A stretch of DNA of 36,344 bases from Hyphomicrobiaceae bacterium (GTDB lineage: Bacteria; Pseudomonadota; Alphaproteobacteria; Rhizobiales; Hyphomicrobiaceae): NCBI GenBank assembly GCA_021775715.1, contig JAJFHI010000174.1, forward strand, positions 1 to 36,344. The letters run 5' to 3'. A program made the position numbers and the translations under genes. Shown piece by piece: positions 1-7,245 of the stretch. A model generated the notes under the pieces. That model was given only the letters and a program-made list of their open reading frames with translations. It was not told the origin of the DNA and made no database searches. Positions within the stretch are counted from its first letter, which is position 1; each line of letters begins with the position of its first letter.

Positions 1-54
1 AGCGCCAGGAGCGCCGCCTGGAGCGCCGAGAGCGCCGCCTGGAGCGCCGCCGAG
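1..54. repeat. Terminal direct repeat (left copy)
   Basis: Bases 1-54 are identical to bases 36291-36344. The identity lies wholly inside a coding tandem repeat, and the reading frame is continuous across it. This is what an assembler produces at the closure point of a circular or circularly permuted molecule. It is too short and too repetitive to be taken as a physical terminal repeat of the virion DNA. Confidence 0.85.
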
Positions 55-213
55 AGCGCCGAGAGCGCCGACTGGAGCGCCGCCGAGAGCGCCGAGAGCG
101 CCGCCTGGAGCGCCGTCAGGAGCGCCGAGAGCGCCAGGAGCGCCGCCAGGAGCGCCGCCGAGAGCGCCGAGAGCGCCGTCAGGAGCGCCGCCTGGAGCGC
201 CGAGAGCGCCGAA
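1..213 (+). repeat. Coding tandem repeat of AGCGCC units
   Basis: Units AGCGCC followed by GAG, AGG, GCCGAG, GCCAGG, GCCTGG, GACTGG or GTCAGG are repeated from base 1 to about 213 (9- or 12-base periods). They always preserve codon phase (Ser-Ala plus one or two residues). The array continues from 36274-36344 at the other end. Such short-period repeats can expand, contract or collapse in assembly. Confidence 0.9.
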
Positions 214-276
214 TACGTGTGGATCGCAGAGATAGTTATCGACGTTTTTGCGTCGATACGGAAACAGTCAACATAA
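1..276 (+). CDS. 3' part of Ser-Ala repeat protein spanning the circular junction
   Basis: This open frame has no start in the window's left end: it is the continuation of the gene that begins at 35829 and runs off the right end. The frame is preserved, because bases 36291-36344 equal bases 1-54 and both lie in codon phase. Joined across the overlap the protein would be about 245 residues. This part encodes repeats of three to four residues (Ser-Ala-Glu, Ser-Ala-Arg, Ser-Ala-Ala-Trp, Ser-Ala-Ala-Glu) up to about codon 71, then a unique tail of about 20 residues ending at TAA 274-276. The repeats are rich in Ala, Glu and Arg and probably helical. Function is unknown; similar Ser-Ala repeats occur in phage early proteins. 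Repeat number may be wrong if the assembly collapsed here. Confidence 0.75.
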   Translation, partial: SARSAAWSAESAAWSAAESAESADWSAAESAESAAWSAVRSAESARSAARSAAESAESAVRSAAWSAESAEYVWIAEIVIDVFASIRKQST

Positions 277-287
277 GCCTGAAACGC

Positions 288-299
288 AACCATAAGTCC
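288..299 (+). promoter_or_regulatory. Start-associated sequence, variant copy
   Basis: AACCATAAGTCC, seven bases before the ATG at 307, is a diverged copy (TCC for GCC) of the repeated leader of this operon, whose main form is AACGAAAGGCC. The purine core serves as ribosome-binding site. Confidence 0.5.
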
Positions 300-306
300 G
301 GAACCG

Positions 307-480
307 ATGCAGATCACATTGACCGAAGATCAGTTCGGGCGTCTCCAGGAGGCCCTCAACACCGCCCTTGGCGTAGCCATCCTTCATGCGCCACGAACAA
401 AACCACGCCTTATGGAAATAACGAACGAGCTGGACGACGCATGGAACGATCAGAACATCCCCGACGAAACACCAGCATAA
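307..480 (+). CDS. Small hypothetical phage protein (57 aa)
   Basis: The ATG at 307 opens a 57-residue frame beginning MQITLTEDQFGRLQEAL and ending at TAA 478-480. It is acidic and probably mostly helical, with no membrane segment or recognisable motif. It lies 30 bases after the end of the Ser-Ala repeat gene. Its start is preceded by a variant of the operon's leader repeat, and its stop overlaps the leader repeat of the next gene, which supports real coding. It belongs to the plus-strand operon of small genes that begins near 34156 and crosses the circular junction. Function is unknown; a role in early host takeover would fit the position but is inference. Confidence 0.7.
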   Translation: MQITLTEDQFGRLQEALNTALGVAILHAPRTKPRLMEITNELDDAWNDQNIPDETPA

Positions 481-484
481 GGCC
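474..484 (+). promoter_or_regulatory. Start-associated sequence
   Basis: AGCATAAGGCC followed by six bases and the ATG at 491. The TAA of the upstream gene is embedded in the motif. Confidence 0.65.
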
Positions 485-490
485 ATATCC

Positions 491-793
491 ATGAGTGTGC
501 TGAGCAAAAACTTTATCATCACAATGCCAGACGGCAGCGAATACGCCGTTCCTGTCATGGTCATCGCGCGCAGCAGAGCGTCTGAATACGCGGCGGAGTT
601 CGGCGGGGATGTTGTTCAATCCCTCGCAGACGGCACTGTGCCCCTTTTCGAAGAGGCGGATTTTCATATCCGTGATTGGGCGCAGAACAACATGAACTGG
701 TGCGAGGTTAAAGAACACGCCACACTCATAACTCCCGCCAAGCCAGTTGATGTTCAAGAAGGCTGGATTAACGGCGACTACCGCGTTGAGTAG
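491..793 (+). CDS. Conserved phage hypothetical protein (100 aa)
   Basis: This 100-residue protein starts at ATG 491, six bases after a leader repeat, and ends at TAG 791-793. It is acidic, with a beta-rich start (FIITMPDGSEYAVPV), an acidic helical middle and a Trp-rich stretch DWAQNNMNWCEV followed by EGWINGDY near the end. The NNMNW and EGWxNG patterns resemble a widespread family of small uncharacterised proteobacterial phage proteins, from memory of the family. No catalytic motif is seen. It is the last clear gene of the plus operon and converges on the lysis genes, whose last stop is at 814. An orphan copy of the leader repeat follows it at 801-811. Confidence 0.8.
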   Translation: MSVLSKNFIITMPDGSEYAVPVMVIARSRASEYAAEFGGDVVQSLADGTVPLFEEADFHIRDWAQNNMNWCEVKEHATLITPAKPVDVQEGWINGDYRVE

Positions 794-800
794 ATTCGCC

Positions 801-811
801 AACGAAAGGCC
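801..811 (+). promoter_or_regulatory. Orphan start-associated sequence
   Basis: An exact AACGAAAGGCC without a convincing plus-strand gene after it: the late genes of the opposite strand begin at 814. It looks like the remains of a deleted gene or a site that works without one. Confidence 0.55.
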
Positions 812-813
812 AG

Positions 814-897
814 TCAGAAGAATATCAAAAACGACACATGGGCAACAACTGTCAAAAACAGAACAAACGCGATGAACCTCACCTGATCCCACGTCAT
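814..897 (-). CDS. 27-residue membrane peptide of the lysis cassette
   Basis: The ATG at 897-895 overlaps the TGA of the holin-like gene as ATGA, the usual sign of translational coupling. The peptide is MTWDQVRFIAFVLFLT followed by further hydrophobic residues to TGA 816-814. After the first seven residues almost every residue is hydrophobic, which predicts a single membrane helix with the N terminus probably in the cytoplasm. It is the last gene of the late operon. Position and form suggest a lysis accessory (small holin, antiholin or pinholin-like peptide), but that is inference from context only. Confidence 0.55.
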   Translation of the reverse strand: MTWDQVRFIAFVLFLTVVAHVSFLIFF

Positions 898-1139
898 ATC
901 AGAAACAGCCCGAGGAGGGAGTGCAGGACGCCCGCCCATTCGTCTGCTTTGCTGTGGGCTAAGCCTGCGCTCAAACCCGCCAGCGCTATTGCGAAGGCTT
1001 TGTTCCATGTGTCCTGTGTATCGTGCCTTTCTTCGTGGCGGCTGGTTTTGATCTCCAGCGTGGTTATACGGTGCTCCGTCTCGATTGGCCTGCCCGTTGG
1101 AAGCGTCCGAAATCGTTGCGAGTCTGGATGAGATGTCAT
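894..1139 (-). CDS. Putative holin
   Basis: This 81-residue protein has a hydrophilic N-terminal half rich in Glu, Arg and Thr (residues 1-45). A C-terminal half follows with weak hydrophobic segments around residues 47-61 and 68-81, separated by a short charged turn (HSKADEW). A polar, probably coiled-coil N terminus followed by a helical hairpin is the plan of XhlA-like and similar small holins, which permeabilise the inner membrane to release or activate the endolysin. It sits between the spanins and a 27-residue membrane peptide. The start at ATG 1139 is not certain: an ATG at 1146 opens another frame and ribosome site evidence is weak. Confidence 0.55.
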   Translation of the reverse strand: MTSHPDSQRFRTLPTGRPIETEHRITTLEIKTSRHEERHDTQDTWNKAFAIALAGLSAGLAHSKADEWAGVLHSLLGLFLI

Positions 1140-1150
1140 CTGGCATAGTC

Positions 1151-1471
1151 TCAGCTCGTCACAGGATCTGGTTTCTCAATGTCGCACGCGGCCTTGTAGA
1201 CTTTTTCCTTACCGGTCTTGAGCGTGTCATAAGCGGAGTTGTGAGCGGCAACAGCTCGCTGCATCTGGCAAGGGGCTTTGCGGCTGTTGGGGATCGGCTT
1301 GAAGCTGGCGAGAGCGCCGTCAGTCGATAGTGTGGGGATCGATTGGCCCGCGCACCCGGCCGTCGCGAGACTTAGCCCGCACACTGTCAGCAACGTTAGC
1401 GGCCTGCTTGTTGGCCTTATGTGTCTGCGCACGTTCGATTTCCTTACCTTTTTGAACGCGAGACGAGTCAT
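1151..1471 (-). CDS. Outer-membrane spanin lipoprotein (Rz1-like)
   Basis: From ATG 1471 the protein has a basic N terminus (residues 1-23), a hydrophobic stretch PLTLLTVCGLSLATAG, then Cys40 in a near-consensus lipobox (Thr-Ala-Gly-Cys). This predicts a lipoprotein of about 67 mature residues. The gene overlaps the 3' part of the inner-membrane spanin gene (1320-1565) in another frame, the arrangement known from lambda Rz/Rz1. O-spanins pair with i-spanins to fuse inner and outer membranes in the last step of lysis of Gram-negative hosts. The mature part is not proline-rich as in lambda but carries two further cysteines that could form a disulphide. Longer starts up to 1522 are open. Confidence 0.75.
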   Translation of the reverse strand: MTRLAFKKVRKSNVRRHIRPTSRPLTLLTVCGLSLATAGCAGQSIPTLSTDGALASFKPIPNSRKAPCQMQRAVAAHNSAYDTLKTGKEKVYKAACDIEKPDPVTS

Positions 1472-1565
1472 AAGTCCAAAACAAAGCCAGCGCGCCCATG
1501 CACGCGGCGACGAGAAAGCCATTGGCGGACAGGAACGTTCTGACGATTAAGAGGATTCCGGTCAT
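1320..1565 (-). CDS. Inner-membrane spanin (Rz-like)
   Basis: This 81-residue protein begins with a membrane segment (MTGILLIVRTFLSANGFLVA through residue 30), followed by a basic, Lys/Gln/Ala-rich helical region (residues 34-66) and a polar tail. One N-terminal helix with a periplasmic helix is the i-spanin plan. The start overlaps the endolysin stop (ATG 1565, TGA 1564-1562). The outer-membrane spanin gene starts inside this gene in another frame. It is short for an Rz protein, whose members usually exceed 100 residues, so the periplasmic arm would be short. Assignment rests mainly on context and topology. Confidence 0.7.
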   Translation of the reverse strand: MTGILLIVRTFLSANGFLVAACMGALALFWTYDSSRVQKGKEIERAQTHKANKQAANVADSVRAKSRDGRVRGPIDPHTID

Positions 1566-2515
1566 CCGATTTTCCCCTTGTCTGCCGCGTCCAAGCGGCG
1601 GAAAATCACCATCGCAATGCCGAAAACACCAAGCCCAAAAGCAATGCTTGAGACGTTGGCCCCCATATCGGCAAGCAGGATTTTTGCCGGTCCAAGCGTC
1701 GTGACCTCTGCCGCAGCCTCAACGAGCACCTGCACACCGTCTTGCATCCATTGGACGATGGACGCGAACAAAGCGATCAGCCCGCCTGTGACAGTTTTAG
1801 ATGACTTTGCCGCCTCCGTGACGGGGCGGACTTCATCGGGCTCGATGGCCTTGGGGATCGGGCGCGGGTCGTCGTCTTCGGCTGCGATGGGCTCAGGCTC
1901 GACATCGTTTGCCGGCATGGGCGGGACAACCGGACGCTGCAACTCCCCCATAATCTCATGGATGCGCGCCATGAGACAGGCAGCGCCCGTCTGCCCGCTG
2001 ACGGCTGTGGCGGACCATTTGCCGTCTGCAATGTATTTCCCCTTGGAATAGTGCTGGCATCCGCTCCATAGGTAGGGGCTCTTGATGCCGCGATAAAGTC
2101 TGTAACCAAACCCATTGAAGCGCTCTGTCTCATACAGGACGCGCTCGATTGGCCAGTCCGTGATTTTGTGCCAACCCTTCATGCGGATAGCGTCGTCTGC
2201 TGAAATTTCCCAAGTGAACGGAGGCTTGCCGAGCGGTCGGCCCTTGGGGACGCGCCAGGTGCGTTTTTGCAAGCTGTCGCCGTTGTGCAGATGCCGGTCA
2301 AAGCGCAGGCCGCTTTCCATGGAATGGATCGCTCCCACCATCCACCATGGCACACCCGTTGACGCCTCGACTTGCTCGTATCTGGTTCGGTTTGCGATGA
2401 TCTGTTTGGCGCGCCGGTCAATCGGCTGCGTCCACGCCCCGCGAACTGTCATCGTCTCCCACAGCAGGGCGTATTCAGATTTGATGTCGTCGAAGCGAGG
2501 CGGGGCCTTGGCCAT
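1562..2515 (-). CDS. Endolysin, lysozyme family, with C-terminal membrane segments
   Basis: The 317-residue protein cleaves peptidoglycan at the end of infection. Residues 14-190 resemble a proteobacterial phage lysozyme family (COG5526-like). They include a likely catalytic Glu67 in AIHSMESGLRFD, then HLHNGDSLQKRTWRVPKGRP (residues 75-94) and NGFGYR (134-139), all typical of that family. A proline- and acid-rich linker (195-232) leads to two hydrophobic segments at about 242-257 and 289-305. A membrane-anchored C terminus is unusual for a lambda-type endolysin and may tether or hold the enzyme until the holin acts. The start overlaps the upstream stop (TAATG). Downstream are spanins and a holin-like gene, a complete lysis cassette. 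Confidence 0.85.
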   Translation of the reverse strand: MAKAPPRFDDIKSEYALLWETMTVRGAWTQPIDRRAKQIIANRTRYEQVEASTGVPWWMVGAIHSMESGLRFDRHLHNGDSLQKRTWRVPKGRPLGKPPFTWEISADDAIRMKGWHKITDWPIERVLYETERFNGFGYRLYRGIKSPYLWSGCQHYSKGKYIADGKWSATAVSGQTGAACLMARIHEIMGELQRPVVPPMPANDVEPEPIAAEDDDPRPIPKAIEPDEVRPVTEAAKSSKTVTGGLIALFASIVQWMQDGVQVLVEAAAEVTTLGPAKILLADMGANVSSIAFGLGVFGIAMVIFRRLDAADKGKIG

Positions 2516-2967
2516 TAGCTGACACTCCGCGTTAGTTCCTCTGTCGTAGAGATCACATCGTGCATCGCTGCCGACATCTTTGAGCGGAACTCCTCAAGAC
2601 GCCCGCCGATCTTGTTCATCCTTTCGTGGTGCGCGCGTTGGCCTTCTGCGAGGCTCATCACCAGCGCGCCGAACTCGGCAAGGGTCGCGTGCAACTCCGG
2701 CATCCCCTGAATGAATCCCTCGATAGCCTCAACGCGGGCCTGGATGTCATCAACTTGCGGGACGTTGGGATTTGTCGGGATAAGCAGTTGCGGCTTGGAG
2801 CGCTCGGCCTCGATCCATGCGCAGACTTCGGCAAGCTTGCGCTCAACTTCGCTGATGCGCTCGCGGTCGCCTTCTGCGAGATCGAGCTTTGTCTCTGTAT
2901 GCCGTTCGATGTCCCGCCCGCGCTTGCGCTGACGAGCCGTCAAAAACTTTTCTTCTACACGGTCCAT
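2515..2967 (-). CDS. Coiled-coil hypothetical protein
   Basis: This 150-residue protein is highly charged and rich in Glu, Arg, Lys and Ala, with long runs of heptad-like pattern (residues 1-55 and 75-150) interrupted by a Pro/Asn segment (QLLIPTNPNVPQ). It has no membrane segment and no catalytic motif. It starts at ATG 2967, seven bases after GAGG, overlapping the previous gene by 13 bases, and its stop overlaps the endolysin start. Position between the fibre genes and the lysis cassette suggests a minor structural, fibre-related or lysis-timing role, but nothing in the sequence decides this. Confidence 0.75.
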   Translation of the reverse strand: MDRVEEKFLTARQRKRGRDIERHTETKLDLAEGDRERISEVERKLAEVCAWIEAERSKPQLLIPTNPNVPQVDDIQARVEAIEGFIQGMPELHATLAEFGALVMSLAEGQRAHHERMNKIGGRLEEFRSKMSAAMHDVISTTEELTRSVS

Positions 2968-3590
2968 TGTATTGCCTCATAAGCCGCCTGTGCTTCTTCG
3001 GCTGTACTTGCCGAACTCACTGACGCCTTACCAGACAAACGGGTTTTTTCGATTACGTGTGATAGCTGCGCGAATTGTGCGTAATTCAATCTTACAAGCT
3101 GTGCGCATTCCCAAAGTGTCGGCGCTTCCAATCCAACAGAAGCGGCCAGCGTCGGGTATGCTGCAATTCTTTCCTCAGAAGATAACGCATTTGCCGCTAC
3201 TTCACCAATCTCATTGACAAGTTCAGCTTGCTCGAATTTCTCGCGATACGTCATGACCATGCCGTCGCCTGCGGTTATGTATTTTTGACGAACCTGTTCT
3301 GCTTGCATGTCTACATTTGCGGAAAGCTGGTCTTTCAATTCGGCAAGCGTGGGAATGGGAAGCGGCTCCGGCTCTACAAGCGTGGCTGCGCTCCTGGTAA
3401 TTGTTACAGCAGACATGCCGATGGCTACCGCCTCAATCGGCCCCTCTCCGACATACGAAACCGGGCGATACACTGGCCCGCCGTCGCCTTTGACGTCTAC
3501 CGCATTCCGTTTGTATTCCGGCCATGTGCTCAGGTCATAGCTTTTGCGGCGCAAAATTTGCCCGCCGTCAAGCACTGCATATTCCTGCAT
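2955..3590 (-). CDS. Putative tail-fibre assembly / fibre-associated protein
   Basis: This 211-residue protein has an N-terminal beta-rich domain (MQEYAVLDGGQILRRKSYDL, then a conserved-looking VYRPVSYVGEGPIEAVAIG near residues 40-60). A proline-rich hinge (PEPLPIPTLAEL, about 73-84) and a helical C-terminal domain follow. This plan, with LxxLKxxLxxxVxxxAEQVRQKYIT after the hinge, resembles phage tail proteins encoded directly after fibre genes (DUF4376-like or tail-fibre-assembly-like). Such proteins help fold or attach fibres. It follows the glycine-rich adhesin gene by 14 bases and has a GGGAAA ribosome site. Family placement is tentative. Confidence 0.6.
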   Translation of the reverse strand: MQEYAVLDGGQILRRKSYDLSTWPEYKRNAVDVKGDGGPVYRPVSYVGEGPIEAVAIGMSAVTITRSAATLVEPEPLPIPTLAELKDQLSANVDMQAEQVRQKYITAGDGMVMTYREKFEQAELVNEIGEVAANALSSEERIAAYPTLAASVGLEAPTLWECAQLVRLNYAQFAQLSHVIEKTRLSGKASVSSASTAEEAQAAYEAIQWTV

Positions 3591-3604
3591 GTCAGATTTC
3601 CCGA

Positions 3605-4435
3605 TTAGATTGCATAGCGCACGATGACAATACCGGAGCCGCCAGAACCGCCCGACACTGCGGCTGCGGCTGTAGCACCACCACCACCACCGCCGCCAGT
3701 GTTCGCCGTTGCAGAAGCACCCGAAACACCATTTCCGCCAGCACCGCCGCCACCTGAGCCGCCAGCGCCTCCTGTGATGTGCCCACCACCGCCACCGCCG
3801 CCGCCATACGAAACCGATGACCCACTTATACTTGATGCTACCCCAGCGCCGCCAGCGCCGCCCGTCGAACCCGAGCCGTTACCACCAGTGGCAGATGCGC
3901 CGCCGCCTCCGCCCGCGCCTCCTGATGATGACGACGCGATGTTGCCATTACCACCGGCAAAACCTATGGAGCCCGTTGCACCCGTACCACCAGACACCAC
4001 GTTGGAAAAGCCACCGCCGCCGTAAGCTCCAGCTGAAGGGCCAGTGACAAAAGACCCACCGCCACCGCCTCCAACGGCTGTCACTAATGCGGCTATACTG
4101 CTAGATGCACCGCTATTGCCGGGAGCCGATGAACTGTTGCCTGCTCCGCCAACCCCTATTGTGACTGCGTAGCCTTGAGCGGATAAAGATAATGTGCCGG
4201 TTTTTACTTCACCTCCAGAGCCGCCGCCGTGTCGAGCAAGATTGCCGGAATTGTCCCCTCCCCCCGCCCCGCCGCCAGCAACAACGAGATATTCAACATC
4301 GCCTGAGCCGCTAGTTATTTCGAACGTGCCTGACGACGTAAATGTGTGGATGCGGTAGCCGCCAGATTCCGTGATCGTGCCGCCTGTTGCGACAAGGCCA
4401 GAAGCTGGATGATGTGCTGGGAATGGGAATGTCAT
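3605..4435 (-). CDS. Glycine-rich tail adhesin
   Basis: In this 276-residue protein, after an N-terminal beta domain (residues 10-50, TITESGGYRIHTFTSSGTFE), glycine, serine and alanine dominate, with many runs of four to eight glycines. It ends GSGGSGIVIVRYAI. This matches glycine-rich receptor-binding proteins (polyglycine-helix sandwiches such as the distal adhesin of phage S16), in which loops between glycine helices contact the receptor. It starts in an ATGA overlap with the long tail fibre gene, suggesting that it caps that fibre. The runs of GGC/GCC make the DNA low in complexity and give a long proline-rich frame on the opposite strand, which is a shadow. Likely host-range determinant. 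Confidence 0.75.
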   Translation of the reverse strand: MTFPFPAHHPASGLVATGGTITESGGYRIHTFTSSGTFEITSGSGDVEYLVVAGGGAGGGDNSGNLARHGGGSGGEVKTGTLSLSAQGYAVTIGVGGAGNSSSAPGNSGASSSIAALVTAVGGGGGGSFVTGPSAGAYGGGGFSNVVSGGTGATGSIGFAGGNGNIASSSSGGAGGGGGASATGGNGSGSTGGAGGAGVASSISGSSVSYGGGGGGGGHITGGAGGSGGGGAGGNGVSGASATANTGGGGGGGATAAAAVSGGSGGSGIVIVRYAI

Positions 4436-7221
4436 TGCAGCGCCACCACCGTCAGAACGCTCAACGAGTTGTTTTTCGTGATGAACAGCATGAAGTCATC
4501 GCCGTTGACAGTTGTGAGACTGTCTCCGTTGACTTTCGTGAAACCGCTGGTTGTGATTGTTCCCGCACTGCCGTCGTTTGTGTACTGCAGGACTATGCTG
4601 CAATTGTTCGTCGGAGGCGCGAGCGTGTGCGCCCCGCCGTTGACGGCGTATTGCAGATTCCCTGACGCCTCGTCGGGCGTAAACGTCCCCGTTGTTTTTG
4701 TGCCTGCGTTATGCGGCGTTCCGGCAAAGCCCGCAGTTAGTACGTCAGCCGTGTCCGCCTTGAGCGTATCCGCGTCATATGCCTCGACATCCGAGCCGAT
4801 GGCCAGACCAAGGTTCGTGCGCACCGTGCCAGCGTTGTCCACGTCGGATAGGTTGTTCGATGCGACTAGATCGCCAGTGTTCGCCGTCGCACCGTCTGCA
4901 ACGTTTATCAGCGTCCTAACCTGTGCCGCCGTCAGTTCTTCAGCTAGGCCAGCACCGGCTGTAATACGCCCCGCGATGCGATCAGTCGCGCTGAAATCAA
5001 CTTGCGTGATGTCATAGTCGGAATTAGCCGCAACGACGGCCCCGGTCCGCCCGTAAACGCTATCAACCGCACCCGCTCCATCGTTGCCAGATGGAATGAA
5101 TTGCACGCTGATCGGTGCCGCATCCGCGAAGGACGTTGCACCGCTCGAATACGTGACAGCAAGCGCCACATAACCGGAATTATCCGTGCTCGCGCCCGTG
5201 ATGTTGTAGACCACTTGAGCGCCATCAGATGGCCTCGAGATAAGAAGCTGACCGCGCAATGTCGCGTTAGAAACGTCATCCCAGCCGAGAATAGTCGCCT
5301 CATGACCGTTCCCGTTGCGGTCGCTGTCGTCAATGTAGAGCGCCGTTGCAGAACTCAGATCTGCGTTGTTAGCGCGTAGCACGCCCGCACCTGGATCTGC
5401 GTCAGTTGTGGTTGTCGAGAATGTGTAAAGAAATCCTGGGTCGGTACCGTCAGCGCCATTAGTGCCTGCATCGCCAGTCGTTCCGGTTGGGCCGACATCG
5501 CCAGACCTCGAAAAGACCAGCGTAATGCCATCGGCCGCAGAAAAACCGCCCGGCCCGCTGACGTATGTGACAGCTATCTTGCGATAGCCGCTAGCCGTCG
5601 TGACGCCCGTAACCTGGAACACCGAAAACACGCTGGGGTTGCTGCTTTTGACAAGCTGCAACGTGCCCTTAATCGTGTTCGTGCTGTCGTCTAGCGAATC
5701 AAGCCAATCAGTCTCATCAACGGCATCGGCATCGGTTGTGGAAACATAAAACTCCGTGATGCTTGCCGTCGTGGCGTTGTTGGCCCGGATGTCTCCCGTT
5801 CCGGGGTCGGCGTCGGTCGTACTGGTGTCCCACGTCCAAGAAATGCCGCCGCCCGCCGCGCCCTGCTCGCCCTTATCGCCAGTGCGCGTGAACTGCACAC
5901 CGATTGGATCGCCATTCGCAAACGTTCCTGCCCCGTCAACATACGTGAGGCTCCCGCTACGGTATGCGCCCGAATCCGTCATCGAACCAGTGAGCGAGTA
6001 AGCCGCGAAATTGGCAGGCGCACCGACTTTGTAGATCTTCAAGGTGCCCTTGACTGTGGAAGTTGAGTCATCCCACGTCCCCAAAAGGTCTGCGATGTCT
6101 TCGCCGAAATATCCAGTTTCGCTAATATAAAACGCCGTCGCGCTGGCCAGCGTTGCGTTGTTGAAACGCAACCGTCCCGCACCGGGATCGGCTGCCGCCG
6201 TGCCCGTGTCGAACGTCATTGCTAGGCCGTTGACGGCATAGATATCGGCGTTTGATGTTGTGGCCGATGCAATGATGTCGGCATGCATAGCGACGTTTTT
6301 GACGCGCGCCTCGTCGCTGCCATCGCTTGCAGTTGTTCCACTGGTAATAGACACGGTGTGTGAGTGTGAGCCGGCCGAGCTTGTTGAAAAAGACCCGCCA
6401 TAACTGGCATCATTCACGGAGTTTCCACTACCGCCCGCTATATTGTTTCCGGCGTTGCCATACAGATGTGTGTGCGCGCCATTCGTGCTCGTCGTTCCCG
6501 CAAGCGTTCCAGGCCCGTGCGTGTGCGCCTTGTTCTGATCGGCTTGCGTTGAGCCCGCCGTGCGTGCGCCGCTCGTGTCAACCGAGCTCGTTGTGGCCGC
6601 AAAGCGCAAGAAATAGCCAGCCGCGCTCGGCAGCGTGTTTGCGCCCCACGGCGAAGAATTGCCGACAAGCCACGCGCTCAATTCTGGATATGCTACGGGA
6701 TCAAACGTCTGTGTTGATTCTCCGAGACGAATGCGTCCCGCGCGAACCGTCGTGTCTAGCGTTAAAACAACGTCACCGACTTTTGAACTTGTCCCGCTTG
6801 CAACCGGCGTTGCCGCGCGTTGGCTCAAAAGCTGAAACCAGTCGTTTGCAAGATCATAAACGACTGAGACGATGGCCCCTGAAACGATGTCTCCAGAGAT
6901 GAGTGCGGCACCGCTCGGCCCCACAATCGCCTTGGCCCCGAGCGATGATATGTTGAGCGTTGGTGCGCCTGAGTTCGAATGGTTCGCTGTGAACACCATC
7001 GTCAGCTTGTCGGAGTAGCTGGCAATGGTCCGGTTTGGCGTCACAGTGTAAGCGTTGGCAGAACCGCCAGAAGTCACGCTGCCGTTGTGATCGAGCGCGT
7101 TTCTGGCAATCATGGCCTCCAGCTCGCGCGCTGAGTCGTTCACATTGCGAAACTGCATGTTTTCTGGAAACCGCGCCGTGTTTGAGGCAGCGGTGCCGGA
7201 TAGGTCGAAGATTTCGGCCAT
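4432..7221 (-). CDS. Tail fibre with collar-like domain and three internal repeats
   Basis: The N terminus (residues 1-130) is likely the virion attachment part. Residues 150-295 resemble a phage tail-collar domain (GDVVLTLD, GYFLRFAA, DQNKAHTHGPG) with HxH pairs at about 233-235, 250-252 and 286-288 of the kind that bind metal in collar/fibre proteins. Three repeats of about 110 residues follow (about 336-446, 462-572 and 599-710), each with DPGxGxLRxNNA, an aromatic-rich strand and a closing VQF or LVF strand. Two collagen-like Gly-X-Y segments (448-458, 574-594) link them. After SVYGRTGAVV (721-730) comes a C-terminal beta domain. The protein probably trimerises and carries the adhesin encoded next. 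Confidence 0.85.
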   Translation of the reverse strand: MAEIFDLSGTAASNTARFPENMQFRNVNDSARELEAMIARNALDHNGSVTSGGSANAYTVTPNRTIASYSDKLTMVFTANHSNSGAPTLNISSLGAKAIVGPSGAALISGDIVSGAIVSVVYDLANDWFQLLSQRAATPVASGTSSKVGDVVLTLDTTVRAGRIRLGESTQTFDPVAYPELSAWLVGNSSPWGANTLPSAAGYFLRFAATTSSVDTSGARTAGSTQADQNKAHTHGPGTLAGTTSTNGAHTHLYGNAGNNIAGGSGNSVNDASYGGSFSTSSAGSHSHTVSITSGTTASDGSDEARVKNVAMHADIIASATTSNADIYAVNGLAMTFDTGTAAADPGAGRLRFNNATLASATAFYISETGYFGEDIADLLGTWDDSTSTVKGTLKIYKVGAPANFAAYSLTGSMTDSGAYRSGSLTYVDGAGTFANGDPIGVQFTRTGDKGEQGAAGGGISWTWDTSTTDADPGTGDIRANNATTASITEFYVSTTDADAVDETDWLDSLDDSTNTIKGTLQLVKSSNPSVFSVFQVTGVTTASGYRKIAVTYVSGPGGFSAADGITLVFSRSGDVGPTGTTGDAGTNGADGTDPGFLYTFSTTTTDADPGAGVLRANNADLSSATALYIDDSDRNGNGHEATILGWDDVSNATLRGQLLISRPSDGAQVVYNITGASTDNSGYVALAVTYSSGATSFADAAPISVQFIPSGNDGAGAVDSVYGRTGAVVAANSDYDITQVDFSATDRIAGRITAGAGLAEELTAAQVRTLINVADGATANTGDLVASNNLSDVDNAGTVRTNLGLAIGSDVEAYDADTLKADTADVLTAGFAGTPHNAGTKTTGTFTPDEASGNLQYAVNGGAHTLAPPTNNCSIVLQYTNDGSAGTITTSGFTKVNGDSLTTVNGDDFMLFITKNNSLSVLTVVALQ

Positions 7222-7245
7222 TGTGTTTTATGTTCCGTTTTTGTG

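Noticed and set aside
1..54. Physical terminal repeat of the virion
   Set aside because: 54 bases inside a coding tandem repeat is better explained by assembly closure; no terminal-repeat features and the terminase type suggests headful packaging.
1..213. CRISPR array or minisatellite origin
   Set aside because: The units are short coding repeats in constant phase with no spacers.
410..892. Minus-strand frame of 160 codons
   Set aside because: Complement of the genes at 307-480 and 491-793, which have leaders and natural composition; Cys- and Phe-rich frame without a ribosome site.
838..1131. Plus-strand gene after the leader repeat at 801-811
   Set aside because: ATG 838 is 26 bases away rather than six, and the frame is Arg/Cys/His-rich antisense to the holin-like gene.
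3624..4025. Proline-rich frame of 133 codons on the plus strand
   Set aside because: It is the complement of the Gly-rich adhesin gene: GGN codons read backwards give proline and related codons. No ribosome site or sensible protein.
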